A stretch of DNA of 64,000 nt from Cepaea nemoralis (lineage: Eukaryota > Mollusca > Gastropoda > Stylommatophora > Helicidae): positions 193,501 to 257,500 of the forward strand of contig JACEFZ010026856.1 in NCBI GenBank assembly GCA_014155875.1, in the 5' to 3' direction. Under the pieces are notes generated by a model that saw only the letters and a program-made list of their open reading frames with translations, had not been told where the DNA came from and ran no database searches. Both the position numbers and the translations under genes were made by a program. This document shows positions 60,905 to 64,000 of the stretch, piece after piece. Each line of letters begins with the position of its first letter. The first letter of the stretch is position 1.

Positions 60905-61109
60905 CTGTGTGGCGTGTAGTAGATTTTACAAATGTTATTATGTGAATAGCACTAACACATTCAGACTGTCTTCTTTACACAAACATTTAACACAAGCACA
61001 TATCGCTTCACATGATACCAAACACAAGAGCTGATGAATGCTTGCATGTACCACTCCAATAACAACATAATTTGTGATGAAAACTGCCATGTATCGCTAC
61101 ATGGTCTCC

Positions 61110-61335
61110 CTGGCCTAGGTGTTAACGTCTTTCTCCATAATTCCGTATATCCTCGTGAGGAACGTAACCTGTGCGGCATTCGGTAGCTGTTCTCGCGGCG
61201 TTGGTAACTTACGGCGTATGTGAGCCGGTTCCTCAGGAAACAATGGCAAACTACTGAACGTAATCTTGCCTAGTAGGCCTACATCAACAGCGGCTGAAAA
61301 ATGCTGAAGTTGATTGCAATATCCAGTAAGGAATA
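61110..61335 (+). mobile_element. SINE (plus), older copy
   Basis: Has CATAATTCCGTATATCCTCG, GTATGTGAGCCGGTTCCTCA, CAATGGCAAACTACTGAACG and ends GATTGCAATATCCAGTAAGG. More diverged than its neighbour at 61430. Confidence 0.78.
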
Positions 61336-61429
61336 TGCATGAAACAACACAACAACAGCGTTGCTGTTCTTTGCTTCCTTTATATGCACAATGGGGATTG
61401 TGCATATTAGCTGATGCTTATATATATAT

Positions 61430-61660
61430 GCCGGTCTCTCTGGCTGTGGGGTTACAACACTTTCTCTCTGTAATCCCGTTTATCACGCAGAGTCTCGCAG
61501 CGGAGCGAGAGCTGAGGCGGTTCGACCCCCGCTCGTGACTTGCGGGATACTGAGCCGGCCGCTCAGAAAGCAATGGCAAACTACTGAGCGTAATCTTGCC
61601 AAGAGATCAACAGACAGCTGAAAGATGCTGACAGCTAAGTCCTGTAAAAGGATACGCAAA
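61430..61660 (+). mobile_element. SINE (plus), young-looking copy
   Basis: GCCGGTCTCTCTGGCTGTGG, GAGGCGGTTCGACCCCCGCT, CAATGGCAAACTACTGAGCG, ends GACAGCTAAGTCCTGTAAAA. Very close to 35670-35915, implying recent activity of this subfamily. Confidence 0.9.
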
Positions 61661-61679
61661 ACATGTTATATATATATAT

Positions 61680-62819
61680 ATCATGTGCCATGCCGGAAAG
61701 CGTGGGCGGTCATGACTCGCCATTTCACTCGATTACCAGTGTCGTGGATCAGCTCAGTGTTCCTGTCTCGTCCATGCCATGTGGCCAAGCCATCCAGGTA
61801 TTTTCCTCTCGGTCTTCCTCTTGGTCTGTTCCCCTCGATCTTGCCAGTTGTCACTAAGTTCTCCAATCCATTTCTTCTCATAACATGTCCAAAAAATGTT
61901 GACTGTCTACGTCTAATTTCTCTAATCAATTTACGATTTTCATTTGTCTCCTGTAGTACTTGGTCATTGGTTTATTTTGTCTGTCCATGGTATTCTTTGC
62001 ATTTTCCTCAGAAACCACATTTCTGCAGCCATCAGATGCTTTTCAGCTTGACTGCTCATTGTCCAAGTTTCACATCCATACAAAAGAACAGGCTCTATGT
62101 ATCCCCTCAACACTATTTTTCTTGTTTCAATTGACATCTTCTTATTGGTCAGAATGTTTTTCATTTTGCTAAAGGCTACTTTCGCCATGGCGATTCTTGT
62201 TCTAATCTCTTCAAGGCATCTCCTATCAGCTGTTATAACTGTTCCAAGATTATTGTACCGATTCACTTGTTGAAGAATATTTCCATTTACTTGTATATTA
62301 CATTGTGGCACTTCTTCCTTCCTACTGACGACCATACCTGAGTCTTTTTACAATTTAATTCTAACCCCAGTTGCTCACTGTGTACAACAACCGCATCTAC
62401 TAATTGTTGCAGGTCCTGCTCATTGTCTGCAATTAATACTGTATCATCTGCATATCTAATGTTATTGATGTTTCGTCCTCCAATGCTTATTCCATTTATA
62501 TCCTCTACATTTCTGAAAATATTTTCACTGTACAGGGAGAAAAGATCTGGAGACATCACACATCCCTGCCTAACACCTCTCTTAATTGGCTGATACTGTC
62601 CCACTTCATTATCAATCCTTATTGCAGCTTGTTGTTTCCAATATATGTTTTTTATAAGTCTAATGTCTTTCCCATCAATTTGTAGATCTGCAAGCATATC
62701 CACCATGCTGACATGTCTAACGCTATCAAAAGCCTTTGTATAGTCAATAAAGCAAAGATGTATATCCTTGTTTACTTCTATAGCACGTTCAATAACTGTT
62801 ATAAAACATCCTTCTATAC
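61680..62819 (-). mobile_element. LINE B 5'-truncated copy
   Basis: Minus strand 62819-61681: IHLCFIDYTKAFDSVRHVSM, GVRQGCVMSPDLFSLYSE, IRYADDTVLIADNEQD, LLYGCETWTMSSQ, MQRIPWTDK and LVTTGKIEGNRPRGRPRGKY. Two frameshifts (about 62310 and 61945). Its 5' end is interrupted by the hAT copy at 62820. Confidence 0.92.
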
Positions 62820-63822
62820 CAGAGGTTCTCAGACCACCGCCCACGGGCCTCTTGTCGCCCGCCAGATATCAGAAAGGGGCACGCGAGGCCTCGTTATTTA
62901 ATATAATATATTTTAATAATTTCAAAAATGCACTCGGAGCAACCCGTCAGCGTGCGATAATTAACTCTGCTCGTGGTTGTTATGCGCAGATATTATCGAA
63001 TGAGCCTGTTCAGTTCGCAACGAAACGTTATGAAGTTCCCAAATCCCAGCCTTGTCTACCAATCAGAGTGCGCAAGGCGCCATGTTGTCGTCTGTTACAA
63101 CTGTTTAGCAGAGTCGATAGTATTGTATTGAAATTAAATTGTTTCAAATAAAAATTTACCGTTAAAGTCTATAAACATGAGTGTGGAAAATCTAACATCA
63201 TACAATGGTAAAATGCGAAAATGTGAAGACTTTGGCGTGAATTCAACAAAGATTGAACGGAGAAATTTATGTTTATGCCTAGCCGTAGTGGTAAACCAGT
63301 TTGCTTAATCTGCTGATTTTGTATTTCTGTTACAACAAAATTTTATCTGGAACGACACTTCACGACCACATATTCAGTCATAAATGCTCAACATCCGATC
63401 ATTTCGGAGTTAAGAAAAGATTTAATAGCTAAACAAGAATGTTCTCTGACAAATCAGCAGTCATTTTTCACCAAGGCTAACGAACAGAGCAAAAGTGCCG
63501 TAGTTGCGTCGTACGAAGTTGCTCTTCTGTTGGCTCTTCTGTTGGGTCTGTTGGCATGCAGAAGAAATAATCAAGTCTTCCCTTACAACTGCTGCTAGAC
63601 TGCTTGGCGATAAAAAGTGTGAAACAAAATTTGATCAGGTTAATATGTCTAATAATACTATGGTCAGCCGAGTTGAAGAATTAAGCAACGATGTTCATCG
63701 TCAAGTAGCAGTACATATCAAAAATTGTAATTTTTTTGTTTCATTGGCAATGGATTATCCACTGACATTTCAGACACAACTCAGGTCGCAGTTTTTGTTC
63801 GAGCAATAAACGATAATTTTGA
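62820..63822 (+). mobile_element. hAT-type transposon with broken transposase
   Basis: Begins CAGAGGTTCTCAGACCACCG, a typical hAT terminal sequence. From 63225 the frames give EFNKDWTEKFMFMPSRSGKP, a BED-like VCLIC with a stop at 63313, LERHFTTTYSVINAQHPIIS, then QQSFFTKANEQSKSAVVASY and, after a shift, SSLTTAARLLGDKKCETKFD, VSRVEELSNDVHRQV, FVSLAMD. It resembles ZBED/GTF2IRD2-type hAT proteins. At least two stops and two shifts. The frame is cut near 63822 by another element, so the right end is missing. Confidence 0.82.
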
Positions 63823-64000
63823 AGTCATTGAACGAACGAACGAACGAAAGGACTTTATTTACTAAGGGTAACAAATTGGGCACGCAGGCCCGTCTTAAAT
63901 TTGGCTCTTCCAATCACTCATCTTTCGTTCATCATAGTGCATAGGAAAAAAAAACATTGTCAAATAAATTGTGCAAACATAAACAATGGATATTACCATT
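63823..64000 (-). mobile_element. retroelement 3' end with (CGTT)n tail
   Basis: (GAAC)n at 63826-63847, then sequence whose minus strand ends AGTAAATAAAGTCCTTTCGT. An AATAAA-like end plus a short tandem tail is typical of LINE 3' termini. It runs off the window. Confidence 0.55.

Overview
The window is animal nuclear DNA. It has small exons with GT-AG introns, abundant LINE, SINE and DNA-transposon remnants, and many micro- and minisatellites. Nothing bacterial or viral is present. The species cannot be named from the sequence. An invertebrate (for example a lophotrochozoan or early deuterostome) is plausible because of the LINE types and the invertebrate-style stabilin, but this is inference.

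One host gene crosses almost the whole window on the minus strand. I reconstructed 17 exons (60904 down to 587, about 680 codons, both ends open). They encode part of a stabilin-like scavenger receptor. N to C the order is: EGF-like modules (exons 1-7), a FAS1 domain (end of exon 7 to exon 10), a second FAS1 domain (exons 11-14), a cysteine-rich linker (exon 15), and a new run of EGF-like modules (exons 16-17). Reading phases match at every junction except exon 6/exon 7, where one base seems to be missing.

The introns hold nearly everything else. LINEs include a nearly full-length element with a C-terminal zinc finger (30715-34800, minus) facing an internally deleted relative (29037-29831, plus). 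A second family has an endonuclease-RT copy split by a 1.66 kb insertion with a 14-bp target-site duplication (42019-46250). There are many 5'-truncated pieces of at least five families. tRNA-derived SINEs occur about ten times. DNA transposons are a Pogo/Tigger deletion derivative (12424-13136) and a broken hAT copy (62820-63822).

Tandem repeats are prominent. The most striking is a CpG-rich 402-bp satellite (18703-22051): almost seven near-identical direct units, then about 1.7 inverted units forming a palindrome with arms near 680 bp, flanked on both sides by (TA)n. Others have units of 12, 18/19, 21, 22, 36, 47, 52, 54, 58 and 72 bp. Several have units divisible by three and create long spurious open frames.

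The observations most worth checking are the 402-bp satellite palindrome, the 1.66 kb nested element, the phase break at exon 6/7, the 72-bp triplication of a splice acceptor at exon 8, and the overlapping in-frame and out-of-frame donors at exon 13.
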